Assembly: GCA_025936825.1 (NCBI GenBank)
Contig: JAICSO010000001.1
Coordinates: 1,054,001 to 1,118,000 of the forward strand
Direction: 5' to 3'
From: Terriglobales bacterium
Lineage (GTDB): Bacteria > Acidobacteriota > Terriglobia > Terriglobales > Acidobacteriaceae
DNA: 64,000 nucleotides
The position numbers were made by a program, and so were the translations under genes. Position 1 is the stretch's first letter; every line of letters starts with the position of its first letter. A model generated the notes under the pieces. That model saw only the letters and a list, made by a program, of their open reading frames with translations. It made no database searches and had not been told where the DNA came from. Positions 10,401-19,486 of this stretch are shown in pieces.

Positions 10401-10703
10401 CGCGACGCGCCGATCCGTCAGATTAGTTCTCAGAGTGTAGGGATAGTTAAAACGGCTTGTCGCCAGTTGATCGAATGGAGGGTTCGTATCCGGCAGACCT
10501 TCTTCATACGTCGGGAGCGAAAACGTCCCCTGCCACACCCGAACTTGTGCCGAAGTTCGAGGGCACCAGCAAGCCGCCAGAAAGATCATCGACAACTGAA
10601 GAAAAGCCAGCGACCGAAAACATCGTAACCATTGGGAGGGACGCACAGAGCCACGTAAAAGAATCGAGCCGCCCGAGGGATTTTGCACGAGTTGCTTGTT
10701 CAT
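7401..10703 (-). CDS. DUF5107 and TPR-repeat exported protein
   Basis: A large exported protein of 1100 residues. The N terminus has a long basic leader and a hydrophobic core. It contains a possible lipobox (LAAC near residue 45) as well as a signal-peptidase I-like SAQ site, so it is either a lipoprotein or periplasmic. Residues about 55-480 resemble DUF5107, a beta-sandwich domain related to galactose-mutarotase-like folds (GGHLYTCVDKINGRPMFY, YWWNNAGVEVW). Residues about 500-1090 are tetratricopeptide repeats. Such proteins often sit in sugar-utilisation clusters, but their activity is not established. It is the third gene of the agaS-like operon, 14 bases after the amidohydrolase stop. 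Confidence 0.8.
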   Translation of the reverse strand: MNKQLVQNPSGGSILLRGSVRPSQWLRCFRSLAFLQLSMIFLAACWCPRTSAQVRVWQGTFSLPTYEEGLPDTNPPFDQLATSRFNYPYTLRTNLTDRRVAHTWRAVFLENEYLKCTILPDLGGHLYTCVDKINGRPMFYANPSIKKANIGYRGAWAAFGVEYNFPVSHNWMSLSPVDFAFSKHEDGSASVMVGNVDRVYGMQWSVEMVLRPKSTVLEQRVVLSNRSDTRHRFYWWNNAGVEVWDDSRVQYPMRFAASHGFTEVDPWPVDEHGHDLSVIRNQADGPVSLFVHGSREPFMGVWNPHTDSGTVHFANYNELPAKKIWSWGVDPDGLDWRKALSDNDSAYVEVQSGLFRNQETYAFLEPRQAIKFSEYWMPVRGIGGITRANLNGVLHLGREGNSLAIGFNASHPIPGAAVIVTGDAKPVVRENMDLAPDRTWSKKLVPPDVGQKYTVEVRDRSGLVLVRQTEGEYDWTPANEIKIGPQPRHRPPPPESRSEGDWLQLGNDQELNGALLVALDTYKQLLQKFPDSYSGLKAAGRLCVQLLRFDEAAQYLESVHERNTTDAEAAYYLALAYEGLPDNKKARAAFEVAYRLPSWRAAAALKLGEIAARSKEFTTAKEYFKEALREVPEDLRTVEELAAVERAAGDAEASSFAKEQSQRFPLSYFLQNELGNVDLQQLANDDSRIIRIAAEYIRLGMYDSALNVLSRNYPSPPEGQSEPGAPSVNSDPMLAYYRAYCREKMGHTATTDYAAAAKLPTTYIFPSSAEDVLVLRAALHANANDANAHYLLGTLYFSKGMADQALGEWKTAQELTPNLPVLDASMGLALLHETDDFQAALAAFEKGIHNDPQNEAVYIGAGQALSILNRPSAERVKDLEAYPDQKNMPAELVYELALNLAETGDFERATNLFRNRFFAREEGGTNVRQVWLEIQLERALKLAGDGHCEEADSVANRLAAPVPQMTFTSDGLDVFAHSARVEYRLGKVAAKCGNADGAKQHFQAAAVKTGAGEIVWAWSAAKELPDFDDRAWVPRLQSALQQANSMSASSSFAGWWVYNAAMIEQSLGHAEESQRKFRKALLLPDRLLSYHLTREALASQ

Positions 10704-10717
10704 CTGTGGATGAAGTC

Positions 10718-11929
10718 TCAGCTTAAGTGCAACTCCCGCGCCGCGTTCTCGTAATAGACCTTTTTGAGTACCGCGTTCGGCAGGTTAACACCATATATCT
10801 TCCACCTGCCCTGCGGAGGAACCTTCGCCGGCGCGTAATCGAAGTACTCGTCCTCAGTCTCTAAGAACCGATAATAGATCTCGTAGAGTTTGTCGTTGAA
10901 AACCTGTTGCGGAAATTCATCTCCGTGAGGAGTGGCATCGGTGCCGAAGAGAATTCGGTCCTGAAACTTGTCAAAAAACTTGGCTGCGGTCCGCGGCTGT
11001 CGGCCGAGTTCTCCAATCCGAGCCGCAATATCGACTGTCATATTGGGGAAACGATCCAGGTTCTCCGACACATTCGCCAGGTCCTCCGAAAAGTTGCCGA
11101 CGTGCAGCACAATGAATCGCGTTTTCGGATGCCGAGCAAACATCCGATTTCTAGCTTCGAGCAGTTCGGCATTGCTTGGAAAATCGTGATCGTAGAACGA
11201 CCAGTCGGGATGATTGCTCAGTTCTTCATAGCGCTCGTTGAAGCGGTCCGTCGGTGTGAAAAATGCCACGGGATCGGATACATGGATCGCGACAGGAATA
11301 TTCAACTGTCCACACGCATCCCACATGGGGTCGAATCTCCGGTCATCGATTTTTACCAATGTGCCAGAGGTGATGTTTTCTCGCAGGTAGAGGCCCAGCG
11401 TTTTCAGAATCTTCAGGCCCTTAGCGCCATCACGGTGAGCGCGTTGGATCGCGTCCGCCTGAAGTTTGGGGTAGTCCGGTTCTTTAAAGCGCTCATAGCA
11501 GGGCTCGGTAAATGTGTAAAACCTCCCAGGAAAGGCTTTGTCGTATTTCGCTATGGCGTCCTTCAACCCCTGATCGTAACCACCCGTAAGGTTCACCATA
11601 GCTCGAATGTTTTTTCGATCCATAACCCCGAGTAATTCATCCGGAGTTCCGAGATATTGCCGCTCTGCCGAAAGCTCGACGCCCTTTTCCGATTTTTTTG
11701 CAACAGTTATATGCGTGTGAATGTCAATGGTTCCGAATCGCGCACGTGGCACCGAGCTCTCATGCACGTGCAGCATACTTTTTGGTTCATATTCTTCTAG
11801 CGGCAGCTTGCCAGAGCCCTGCGGATCGGGCTTTCCGTCTTGCGTCTCGCTCGGCTTTGGCCGCGCACCCGCGACACTTGCAACGCTAGCGGCTACTCCG
11901 GCACTGTAAAGCCATTGACGGCGATTCAT
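10718..11929 (-). CDS. Tat-exported amidohydrolase (amidohydrolase_2 type)
   Basis: A metal-dependent hydrolase of the TIM-barrel amidohydrolase_2 class with 403 residues. A twin-arginine leader (MNRRQWLYSAGVAASVASVA) suggests export. Metal-ligand motifs are visible: IDIHTH near residue 70, HVGNF in the middle, and LFGTDATPHGDEF near residue 325. Some relatives decarboxylate rather than hydrolyse, so the substrate is open. The ATG overlaps the stop of the AgaS-like gene by four bases, which makes translational coupling likely. An exported hydrolase coupled to a cytoplasmic sugar-phosphate isomerase is somewhat odd. The Tat call rests only on the RR pair and hydrophobic core. Confidence 0.85.
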   Translation of the reverse strand: MNRRQWLYSAGVAASVASVAGARPKPSETQDGKPDPQGSGKLPLEEYEPKSMLHVHESSVPRARFGTIDIHTHITVAKKSEKGVELSAERQYLGTPDELLGVMDRKNIRAMVNLTGGYDQGLKDAIAKYDKAFPGRFYTFTEPCYERFKEPDYPKLQADAIQRAHRDGAKGLKILKTLGLYLRENITSGTLVKIDDRRFDPMWDACGQLNIPVAIHVSDPVAFFTPTDRFNERYEELSNHPDWSFYDHDFPSNAELLEARNRMFARHPKTRFIVLHVGNFSEDLANVSENLDRFPNMTVDIAARIGELGRQPRTAAKFFDKFQDRILFGTDATPHGDEFPQQVFNDKLYEIYYRFLETEDEYFDYAPAKVPPQGRWKIYGVNLPNAVLKKVYYENAARELHLS

Positions 11930-13182
11930 AGGTTGCGTTCTCCATTGGTTTCTCGGGCGACATTGTGCGGCAGGTGGAGCTTAAAACTCTGCACCACGCG
12001 ATTGATAACACCATTTTCGGACGGCGAATCTGGACGGAGCCCTTGCTCGAGGCAGCGAAAGAATGCAAGCATCTGTCCAACAATTACGTGAATTAAGGTG
12101 CTGTCGTCGTCTGCAATCTCGCTCAATCCCGAGCACTCAATGATGACATCATTCTTACGGGCAGCCTCGGTGGGCACGAAACTGCCAACAATTACCTTCA
12201 TCAAACCAAGACCTTTGTCGTCGATTTCACCCAGCAGATCGCATTCATAGGCACGAAGTATCGGATCAGAAGATAAGAAACAGACGATTAAGGTGTCGGA
12301 GTGCGCAAAGCTCATCGGACCATGGCGGAATCCAAGATACGAGTCGCACAAGGTCGCCACTGAGCCCGCGGTCATCTCCAGCATTTTCAAAGCTGATTCA
12401 CGCGCGCATCCTAATCGAGGTCCGCTGCCGAGATAGATTGCGCGGCGAAAGTTGATCGCGGCGATTTTTGCGGCTGTCCCGAGGTGTGACCGCAACAAGT
12501 CACTTGCAGCCTGACTGAGCTTCACTACAATGTGACGATATCGTTCCAGCGAATCAATCATCCCAAGACAGCGAACCGCCAACACCAGGTTGGTGAAGCT
12601 GCTGGTCATAACCAGGCTGCGATCGTTGGTCGCATCATCAAGTGGAATGACGTGGGCGTCAGGATGCTCTCGAAAGGTATCAGCCACGCGACCTTCTCGA
12701 TTGCACGTGAGAACCAGGTGTCGAATTTCGCTTTGATTCTCGAGCAGGCGCGAGATTGCTCCTATGCTCTCCGGACTATCACCAGACCGCGCGAGGGAGA
12801 CGGCTAACAGTGGCCTACCTGGAGGAACCGCGGCTTCACCGTAGGCCAGCAGAGTGCCTCCGCCGATCACCTCCGTAACCACATCCAGTTCACGCCTCAA
12901 TGCCGCCCGAACACAGTGGCCGGCAAATTCGGAGCTTCCAGAACCGGTTAAGACCAAGGCCTGAATTCCGCGAACGCATTCGCGCAGTTCGGGTGCGCTC
13001 GCGATCATCTTTTCGGCGGTGTTCAACCAGGTTATGGGCTGCTGATAAATTTCCCGCAGGGTATGAAAGTATCCGAGACGGATTTGTTCAGTGTCTGAGC
13101 GGGATAGCAGTGCGGCAGCTTTGGGCTGGCTCTGCGCCAAACCCTTAACCCAGCTCTGGTCAGCCAGCAATGCGCTTAACAT
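11926..13182 (-). CDS. agaS: SIS-domain sugar-phosphate isomerase/deaminase, AgaS-like
   Basis: A cytoplasmic protein of 418 residues with two SIS (sugar isomerase) domains, about residues 40-200 and 205-370. The phosphosugar loop is clear (LTGSGSSEFAG), as are LARSGDSPESIGA and YLGSGPRLGCARESALKMLE. AgaS proteins convert galactosamine-6-phosphate to tagatose-6-phosphate with loss of ammonia, and the length and SYLGFRHGPMSF block fit that group. I start at the ATG at 13182, where GGAG lies 7 bases upstream. It is first in an operon with the amidohydrolase and DUF5107 genes. NagB in the same locus gives a second amino-sugar deaminase. The exact substrate is inferred. Confidence 0.82.
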   Translation of the reverse strand: MLSALLADQSWVKGLAQSQPKAAALLSRSDTEQIRLGYFHTLREIYQQPITWLNTAEKMIASAPELRECVRGIQALVLTGSGSSEFAGHCVRAALRRELDVVTEVIGGGTLLAYGEAAVPPGRPLLAVSLARSGDSPESIGAISRLLENQSEIRHLVLTCNREGRVADTFREHPDAHVIPLDDATNDRSLVMTSSFTNLVLAVRCLGMIDSLERYRHIVVKLSQAASDLLRSHLGTAAKIAAINFRRAIYLGSGPRLGCARESALKMLEMTAGSVATLCDSYLGFRHGPMSFAHSDTLIVCFLSSDPILRAYECDLLGEIDDKGLGLMKVIVGSFVPTEAARKNDVIIECSGLSEIADDDSTLIHVIVGQMLAFFRCLEQGLRPDSPSENGVINRVVQSFKLHLPHNVARETNGERNL

Positions 13183-13214
13183 CCGACAACTCCAGGGCCC
13201 CTTCTTGCATGAAA

Positions 13215-13244
13215 CGAAAAGCAACTATAGCAAAGAAAAGAAAA
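13215..13244 (-). promoter_or_regulatory. A-rich repeat upstream of agaS-like operon
   Basis: Plus-strand CGAAAAGCAACTATAGC is followed by AAAGAAAAGAAAA. It is 33-62 bases upstream of the AgaS-like start and resembles, more loosely than the others, the A-rich motif at 6480, 15577 and 19417. It may be part of the DeoR-type operator set. Confidence 0.3.
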
Positions 13245-13257
13245 CACGGAGGAAAAG

Positions 13258-15573
13258 TTATTTCGGAACATCTGACCCAAGTCCATCGTTCTGAGTGCCC
13301 GGCTCGAGTTCCGGAGTCGCAATGTCCACCGGTTGCGCCTTGCCATTCACTTTCCCATGCCATACGCTACCGCCGAACGTGGTCACGTAAATCGCGTTCG
13401 CATCTTGTGGATCAGGTATGACGCGGTGACCCCACTTGAAATTAAATCCTGGTATTCGCTCCCAGCGCTCGCCGCTGTTCGTCGACCTCCAGGTAGACGA
13501 CTCAAATCCCGAGGCGTATAGAACGTTCGAATTCCGCGGATCGATGGTGACATCGTAAATGTGGCGATCGCGATCAAGCACTTGACGCCAGGTTTTGCCG
13601 CCGTCTTCAGACAGGAAAATTCCACCGCCGTCACCGTGCATACCTGCGGCCCTGGCCCAAGCCGCGAGATAGAGCCGTTGCGGATTATCGGGATCGACTG
13701 CCAGCCCATTCGGACCGTTCACGCCACTCGGCAGCGCTATCCGTTCCCAGTGCTCCGCTCCATCACGCGAGCGATAAATTGCCCCGTCGCCATCGTTTCC
13801 AATGTTTCCATCTTCTGAGCGTCGGGCGAGCACAGCGTAGAGCGTTCCTCCGGAATCCATTACCAGCCGCCACGCCTGCGGGACTGATTGCGTGATTCCG
13901 TTGTTCTTCAGCGTCCAACTTTTTCCCCCATCCGTGCTTTTGTAGACTCCTCTTCCGAAAGCCGCCACATAGAGCACGCGTGCCTCGGGCGAACTGTTTG
14001 GGTCAAGGATGATGTGAGTCGCCGCAGTTTCTTCCATTCCGTCGTTCGATTTTGTCCACGTTTTCCCGCCGTCATCGCTCCGGCAGACCCCGCCCTTGTA
14101 TGTAAGCTCGGAAGTGTGCCGCCACATCTTTGGTCGCGGCAGATCGTGGGTGCCGCTGTTTACACTCCACATGCGCCCACGGATCTTCGGATCGAATAGC
14201 ACCCAATATGTCGTGTTTAACCACGCTTCGGGAACGCCGAATGTGGAACTCTGCCACGATTTCCCGCCGTCTTCACTGCGAAAAAGGCCGATATCGGTGT
14301 AAGTAATAAATTGCCGGTTCGAATCGAAAGGATCGAAGTGAACTCCGTAATTTGTAGTCACGTCTAGTCCGGTTGTTGTCCACTCGCCTCCGGGAACTTT
14401 CCGCGAGTACATTGCCGTCCAGTTCGCGCCACCATCGCTCGTCTTCATGGTGCGACCGAAGTCCGTTCCGTATGCCAAGTTCGGGTCTTGCTCGGCGACG
14501 CCGAGTTCCAACGGATTCTCTGCCCATGCAGGCCCGAGCCGTTCTGTGATCCAGGCGTCGTGAACGTTTGGCGCTGCCTTGCTTGATTCCTTCCATACCA
14601 ATTGCCAGCTCTTGCCGCCATCGATGGTCTTCGCCACGCCGAACCAATCGCCGGAGCGCCCGCGAAGTTTGTTCAAGATTTCATTGTCTTCAGTTAGCTG
14701 GTTGTAGGATGCGTAGGCAATTTCCGGATGGCGAAGGCTCGTGGCCACGGTGCGAAACTTCGCACCGCTTCCTGGTAGCCTACTTTCGCTCCAGTTCGCG
14801 CCACCGTCACGTGAAACGAACAAGCCTTTTGGCGACGCGGCGTACATCGTCGGCTTTCCGTCTGCGGCGAATCCGAGTGACACATCGGTAAGTTCGAAGG
14901 GAGCCGGAAGACCTTGGAACCCCGAAGAGGTCCTCACTTCAATTGCGTGCTTTCCTGCGAGGTAAATTGTCGGGGCACCCTTCGTCGATTTCGAGTCAAT
15001 CCAGATTCGCCTCGGCTCTTCGGATAGTCGATTCAATTCCTGCCAGGTACCTCCAAAGTCCCGTGACATGAAGAGCGAGAAGCTCTGACTCTTTCCTGCC
15101 GCCACGTACAGGACCCGATGGTCGTCGGGATCAATTGCGAGGGCCACAATCGTGCCCAGCGGATTGGGTTCGGCGATCAGCGTTTCATCTGCATGGTCGG
15201 AATTCATCTTTACGCCCCTGAGCGCCGAAGGCTGCGGATAAAGCAACTTCCACGTCTCGCCCCCATCGGTACTTCGCCATAGCCCTTGGTTGCCTGCATA
15301 CATCGTCTTTGGGTCGACCGGGTCAAAAGCAAAATATTTCACAACGCCGCGCAAATTGAACATCCGCCAGGTCTGCCCGCCATCGTGAGTGATGTACGAC
15401 CCCGTCATGTCGCACGAGATCAGAACGGTATTGGCATCGTGCGGGCTGATGACGGGATTGAACATCGCTCCGCCACCTCCCGGACCTATTGGCACGAAAT
15501 CTCCGGGCCTGCCTGCAGCAAAACTCAACGGGAGAAGTAAAAAAAAGCAAAATCCAGCTGCGACCCTATGCAT
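13258..15573 (-). CDS. Exported Asp-box (BNR) beta-propeller glycosidase-like protein
   Basis: The product has 771 residues. The start at 15573 gives a proper signal peptide (MHRVAAGFCFFLLLPLSFAA). At least eleven Asp-box turns are visible (for example THDGGQTW, STDGGETW, SRDGGANW, TSDGGANW, SEDGGKSW, SDDGGKTW, STDGGKSW, SEDGGKTW), spaced along the chain as expected for a pair of seven-bladed propellers. This layout is known from GH74 xyloglucanases, sialidases and sortilin-like proteins. I cannot assign catalytic residues, so the substrate is open. The context favours a glycan. It is read in the same direction as the AgaS-like operon, 75 bases upstream of it. Confidence 0.8.
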   Translation of the reverse strand: MHRVAAGFCFFLLLPLSFAAGRPGDFVPIGPGGGGAMFNPVISPHDANTVLISCDMTGSYITHDGGQTWRMFNLRGVVKYFAFDPVDPKTMYAGNQGLWRSTDGGETWKLLYPQPSALRGVKMNSDHADETLIAEPNPLGTIVALAIDPDDHRVLYVAAGKSQSFSLFMSRDFGGTWQELNRLSEEPRRIWIDSKSTKGAPTIYLAGKHAIEVRTSSGFQGLPAPFELTDVSLGFAADGKPTMYAASPKGLFVSRDGGANWSESRLPGSGAKFRTVATSLRHPEIAYASYNQLTEDNEILNKLRGRSGDWFGVAKTIDGGKSWQLVWKESSKAAPNVHDAWITERLGPAWAENPLELGVAEQDPNLAYGTDFGRTMKTSDGGANWTAMYSRKVPGGEWTTTGLDVTTNYGVHFDPFDSNRQFITYTDIGLFRSEDGGKSWQSSTFGVPEAWLNTTYWVLFDPKIRGRMWSVNSGTHDLPRPKMWRHTSELTYKGGVCRSDDGGKTWTKSNDGMEETAATHIILDPNSSPEARVLYVAAFGRGVYKSTDGGKSWTLKNNGITQSVPQAWRLVMDSGGTLYAVLARRSEDGNIGNDGDGAIYRSRDGAEHWERIALPSGVNGPNGLAVDPDNPQRLYLAAWARAAGMHGDGGGIFLSEDGGKTWRQVLDRDRHIYDVTIDPRNSNVLYASGFESSTWRSTNSGERWERIPGFNFKWGHRVIPDPQDANAIYVTTFGGSVWHGKVNGKAQPVDIATPELEPGTQNDGLGSDVPK

Positions 15574-15576
15574 TTG

Positions 15577-15595
15577 ATTCTTTCTTTTGCTTTCG
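15577..15595 (-). promoter_or_regulatory. A-rich motif over the leader of the Asp-box gene
   Basis: The minus-strand sequence is CGAAAGCAAAAGAAAGAAT, directly before the ATG at 15573, so a bound protein could also cover the ribosome-binding region. It aligns with 6480-6498 (plus) and 19417-19435 (plus). Its reverse complement is a run of TTTC-type repeats, as in AgaR/DeoR-type operators. Confidence 0.45.
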
Positions 15596-15670
15596 ATATC
15601 TTTTCTTTCACACTTTGCGGCACGAGTGCAATTGTTGTCAACGACTAAGTGTTCCGCACGGTCGAATGCT

Positions 15671-17209
15671 ATGAATCGCCGATCCATGCTCAAGAGCGCG
15701 GCTCTGATCGCCGCCGCTACGCCCGCAATCGCCACGGCACAGGATTGTTCGGGTGGAAATATTTCACCTGCGTTTCCGGTCCGCAAGCGCCTTGATCAAG
15801 GCCCCTTCGACATCGAGCAGGATGAAGGCTGGCGCACTGCGCTGTTTACGTCACCTTCAGAAAAACCGCTTCGCAATCCCGGACTGGGCCTGGTCGGCTA
15901 CACGTGGGAAGAGAACGGTCCTGGGCTCGCGGTGCGCTCCGGCAAGCGTAAGCTGGAAGATGAGATCGAGCAGCTCGCATCGCTTCCCTTCGTTGACGTA
16001 CTCTACATCCGCTGCGACTGGCGCAATGTGCAGTCGCGCCCTGGGCGCTTGGATCTCGATCCGGTCTGGCCGCTGACGCTCGACGCCGCGAAACGCCACG
16101 GTCTTCGCGTCGCCTTTCGGATCCAGCTCTCCAATCCGGAATTCCAGCCTCAGCAGATTTCGCTCCCCGAGTTTCTGCGGTCGCGCGTTCCCCTGGTCAG
16201 CATCGGCCACCTTGCCAAGCGCGAGAACCGCGAATTCGTTGAGCCGCGCTACGATCACCCTGGATTTCGCAGTGCCTTCACGGAACTCAATCAGCTTCTC
16301 GCTGCAGAATTCGATGGCAATCGTCTGATCGAATGGATGGACATCATGCAGTACGGATTCTGGGGCGAGGGCCACACCAGCAACCTGCCGAGTCCGTTCC
16401 CGGATTACGCCACCGCCGAACGCACTTTTATCGAAATGACCACGGAGCAGATCGACGCCTGGAAGAAAACCCCATTGGCGGTGAATACGCAGCCGGACAT
16501 CAGTCACGTTGGCAATCGTCGCATCATTGACCTCGCCATGCGCGGAGGTGCGTGGCTCCGCTCAGACAGCATCATCATTGAGGAGCCTATTCAGATCGAT
16601 CAGATCGCCAATCGGCCGCCTTGGCTGGCTGCGATTCTCGAAGACGGATACTTCCGCCAATACGACATTGCGAAACTCAAAGTTGATTCGGCTGGCGTAA
16701 ATGAGATGGAGAACTACCTGCTCCACAACCTCGACCTGCGATCCAACTACTGGTCCTTGTGGACCGAATCCGACAATCTCCGCACGTACAACCAAAGATA
16801 TCCGCGCGGGTTTCAAGGTCTTCAGACAAATCTTGGCTATCGCCTACGGCCTGCGTGGGTCTGGCAGCGTAAGCGTTACGGTACTTCCGAGTTGATCGTC
16901 GGCGTTGCCAATCGGGGCGTCGCCGGCGTGCCGGGTATTCTGTGGCTCACGATCGAAAATCAGCAAACCGGATTGAAGATGAATGGCGCGCTAGATCCGG
17001 GCCAACCACACGGGGGCGGCACGCGCGAATGCGCTTTCGTTTTGCCCAAAGGATTCGCCGGTGTACTGCGACTTTCGGCTCAACTCGAACTTCGGCCCGG
17101 AGTGATGAAGCCAATCGCGTGGGCCTGCGAGCAACCACTGAACTCTGACGGCTCAATCAACGTCGAAGTCCGCCACAACGACGACCCCAACTGGCGAAAG
17201 GGAGTTTAA
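15671..17209 (+). CDS. Tat-exported glycoside-hydrolase-like protein (DUF4832-type architecture)
   Basis: The product has 512 residues with a Tat leader (MNRRSMLKSAALIAAATPAI) and is probably periplasmic. The ATG at 15671 is preferred because it begins the leader. Residues about 40-370 look like a TIM barrel of the GH42/GH-A kind (GLVGYTWEENGP, DVLYIRCDWRNVQSRPG, RLIEWMDIMQYGFWGEG), and the C-terminal 130 residues look like a beta-sandwich. E/D residues in the YGFWGEGHTSN stretch could be catalytic, but I cannot fix an acid/base pair. It is divergent from the Asp-box gene and followed 42 bases later by a carrier gene, so an exported glycosidase with its uptake system is plausible. Confidence 0.65.
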   Translation: MNRRSMLKSAALIAAATPAIATAQDCSGGNISPAFPVRKRLDQGPFDIEQDEGWRTALFTSPSEKPLRNPGLGLVGYTWEENGPGLAVRSGKRKLEDEIEQLASLPFVDVLYIRCDWRNVQSRPGRLDLDPVWPLTLDAAKRHGLRVAFRIQLSNPEFQPQQISLPEFLRSRVPLVSIGHLAKRENREFVEPRYDHPGFRSAFTELNQLLAAEFDGNRLIEWMDIMQYGFWGEGHTSNLPSPFPDYATAERTFIEMTTEQIDAWKKTPLAVNTQPDISHVGNRRIIDLAMRGGAWLRSDSIIIEEPIQIDQIANRPPWLAAILEDGYFRQYDIAKLKVDSAGVNEMENYLLHNLDLRSNYWSLWTESDNLRTYNQRYPRGFQGLQTNLGYRLRPAWVWQRKRYGTSELIVGVANRGVAGVPGILWLTIENQQTGLKMNGALDPGQPHGGGTRECAFVLPKGFAGVLRLSAQLELRPGVMKPIAWACEQPLNSDGSINVEVRHNDDPNWRKGV

Positions 17210-17251
17210 ACTGGCGACGTTGCTGCGAACGCAACCGCTGATACTGAAATC

Positions 17252-18568
17252 ATGACCTTCACCGCGCCACCCGCCGTGCGCCGAACCATTTCTCATCTCC
17301 GGTGGTGGATCGCCGCAGTTCTGTTCCTTTCAACGATCATCAACTATCTTGATCGCCAGACGCTCTCGCTACTAGCGCCATATCTTAAGCTTCAGTATCA
17401 CTGGACGAACACGGACTATGCATACATAGTCATCGCGTTTCGTATCGCCTACGCCATAGGACAGACAGTTTTCGGACGCCTTATGGATCGTATTGGCACT
17501 CGCCGCGGGCTTACTCTGACCGTCGCCTGCTATTCACTCGTGTCACTGTTCACGCCACTTGCCAGAGGACTTTACAGCTTCGCCCTTTTTCGATTTCTCC
17601 TCGGCGCCGGCGAATCCGCGAATTGGCCTGCCGCCACTAAGGCTGTCTCTGAGTGGTTCCCCAAGCAGGAGCGCGGTCTCGCCACTGCATTCTTCGACAG
17701 CGGCTCTTCTGTCGGTGGTGCCATCGCGCCATTTATCGTTCTCTCGATTTACTTCCGCTGGGGGTGGCGACCTGCCGTCATTGTCCCAGGTCTTCTCGGT
17801 TTCATTTGGATTATTCTTTGGCGAAAGATTTACCAGTCACCGGGTTCGCATCCGAACATTACCGGCTCAGAGCGCGCACTACTGGCCGAGGACAAACGCG
17901 ATCTGGAAACGTCGATCTCGCCACGCCGGCGCTGGCGCGACCTTCTGAGGCTGCCGCAGACGTGGGGCACAATCGTAGCGCGCACTCTCACTGATCCGGT
18001 CTGGTTCTTCATTACAGACTGGTTTCCGATTTATCTCGTTGCGAAGGGCATTGATTTACGCAACGGCATTCTCGCTATCTGGGTGCCGTTCATCGCCGCC
18101 GACCTTGGCAACTTCTCCGGCGGCATTACCTCAGGATGGCTTATCAAGCGCGGATGGTCGCTCGGTCGAGCGCGAAAGGCTGTCGTCATCTTCGGGGGAA
18201 TAGGCGTCATGTTGCTCATTCCCACAATCTTTACGACAAATCTCTATGTGATCACGTTGCTGTTTGCGCTCGCCACATTTTCATACGCCGCCTTCAGCAC
18301 AATCGCTAACGTCCTTCCCGCAGATCTATTTGAAAGCGGGTCAGTGGCCAGTGTAAGCGGATTCGGCGGCACCGGATCCGGCATCGGAACGATTATCGCC
18401 TTCGAACTGATTGGGCACTACTCAGACCTGCGGCAGGGTATGGCCACACACGTCTTTGACCCAATTGTCATCATCGCTGGCCTGATTCCATTCATTGGAA
18501 TGGTGTTGGTCCTGGTGCTGATAAGAAACACGAAGGCAACCAACGAGGGGTTGGTTCGCGAAATATGA
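17252..18568 (+). CDS. MFS transporter, hexuronate/anion symporter type
   Basis: A 438-residue inner-membrane carrier with about 12 hydrophobic segments. The first segment ends in [16 protein letters not shown], and the loop [13 protein letters not shown] follows, typical of the anion:cation symporter branch (ExuT/GudP-like). [20 protein letters not shown] is the conserved segment-4 motif of that branch. Relatives carry hexuronates, aldarates or similar sugar acids with protons. It lies 42 bases after the exported glycosidase-like gene and is probably cotranscribed. Its substrate may be an acidic sugar released by that enzyme (inference). It converges on nagB with 46 bases between them. Confidence 0.85.
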   Translation: MTFTAPPAVRRTISHLRWWIAAVLFLSTIINYLDRQTLSLLAPYLKLQYHWTNTDYAYIVIAFRIAYAIGQTVFGRLMDRIGTRRGLTLTVACYSLVSLFTPLARGLYSFALFRFLLGAGESANWPAATKAVSEWFPKQERGLATAFFDSGSSVGGAIAPFIVLSIYFRWGWRPAVIVPGLLGFIWIILWRKIYQSPGSHPNITGSERALLAEDKRDLETSISPRRRWRDLLRLPQTWGTIVARTLTDPVWFFITDWFPIYLVAKGIDLRNGILAIWVPFIAADLGNFSGGITSGWLIKRGWSLGRARKAVVIFGGIGVMLLIPTIFTTNLYVITLLFALATFSYAAFSTIANVLPADLFESGSVASVSGFGGTGSGIGTIIAFELIGHYSDLRQGMATHVFDPIVIIAGLIPFIGMVLVLVLIRNTKATNEGLVREI

Positions 18569-18614
18569 TTGACCCATGGGCATAGCCGCGCGAAAGATAT
18601 AGCGCGAAGCAGGG

Positions 18615-19373
18615 TTAGCCAGCCCTTGCTTCCGTGGCGCCTGGCCCCAGCAATCTCGCAGAATCCTTATCCAGATAAACAACTGCATTTTCATGGGTCC
18701 GCAAGATCGATGCCGGCGCCAACGGACTGACCTCCCCCTGAAAACACTTCGCCACGGCATCGGCCTTGCGCGCATCCGGGACAACGCAAATGATTTGCTT
18801 GGATTTCAAAATTTGCCGCACGGTCATCGAAATCGCACGACGCGGGACTTCGTCCAAATTCGCAAACCATCCTTCCCCTAGTTGCTGTCTGCGGCACGCC
18901 TCATCGAGTTCTACGATGATGTACGCCTCCTCCGTCTCAAAATCTGCGGGAGGATCATTGAATGCGAGATGGCCATTCTCCCCAACGCCGACGAAACATA
19001 CATCAATGGGCGCTTTGCGAATCTCTGCCGCAACTTGCGCTATTGCGCCTTCGGGATCGCGTTCCGCGTCCAGCAGGTGATAGCACTTGATCCCGGTCTT
19101 CTCGATCAGCCGCTCACGCAAATATCGACGAAAACTTGCCGGGTGCTCCGCCGGAATGCCAATGTACTCATCCAGATGAAACATCTCGACTCGCTCCCAC
19201 GCGATATCACGCACCTTCGTGAGTTTGTCCAGAAACTCAAACTGCGAAGCTCCTGTTGCTGCAATGATTCGCGCGCAACCGTGCGCGGCGATTGCCTCTC
19301 GAATGATTCTGACGGCTTGGGTTGCAGCTGCTTCAGCCAAGGATTTCTTGTCAGGGAAGATGGTCAGATGCAC
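18615..19373 (-). CDS. nagB: Glucosamine-6-phosphate deaminase
   Basis: Cytoplasmic enzyme of 252 residues that converts glucosamine-6-phosphate to fructose-6-phosphate plus ammonia. The family motifs are intact: [13 protein letters not shown] (phosphate loop), FHLDEYIGI with the catalytic Asp pair region, [17 protein letters not shown], and the C-terminal [17 protein letters not shown]. The start is GTG with GAGG five bases upstream. It reads divergently from the epimerase gene, and an A-rich motif lies in the shared promoter at 19417-19435. With the AgaS-like gene it gives the locus two amino-sugar entry points into glycolysis. Confidence 0.93.
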   Translation of the reverse strand: MHLTIFPDKKSLAEAAATQAVRIIREAIAAHGCARIIAATGASQFEFLDKLTKVRDIAWERVEMFHLDEYIGIPAEHPASFRRYLRERLIEKTGIKCYHLLDAERDPEGAIAQVAAEIRKAPIDVCFVGVGENGHLAFNDPPADFETEEAYIIVELDEACRRQQLGEGWFANLDEVPRRAISMTVRQILKSKQIICVVPDARKADAVAKCFQGEVSPLAPASILRTHENAVVYLDKDSARLLGPGATEARAG

Positions 19374-19416
19374 TGGTTCCTCGCGTTTTCCTTTCCGGAG
19401 TCAAAACGACACAATT

Positions 19417-19435
19417 CGCAACTAAAAGAAAGGAA
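19417..19435. promoter_or_regulatory. A-rich motif between nagB and epimerase gene
   Basis: CGCAACTAAAAGAAAGGAA on the plus strand, 44 bases upstream of the nagB GTG and 52 bases upstream of the epimerase ATG. It matches the motifs at 6480 and 15577 in most positions. It is a candidate operator for the DeoR-type regulator. Confidence 0.4.
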
Positions 19436-19486
19436 TGTGCGATAGACTAACACACGCCGCCGCGAAACCGGAAGCTTGCCGACACT

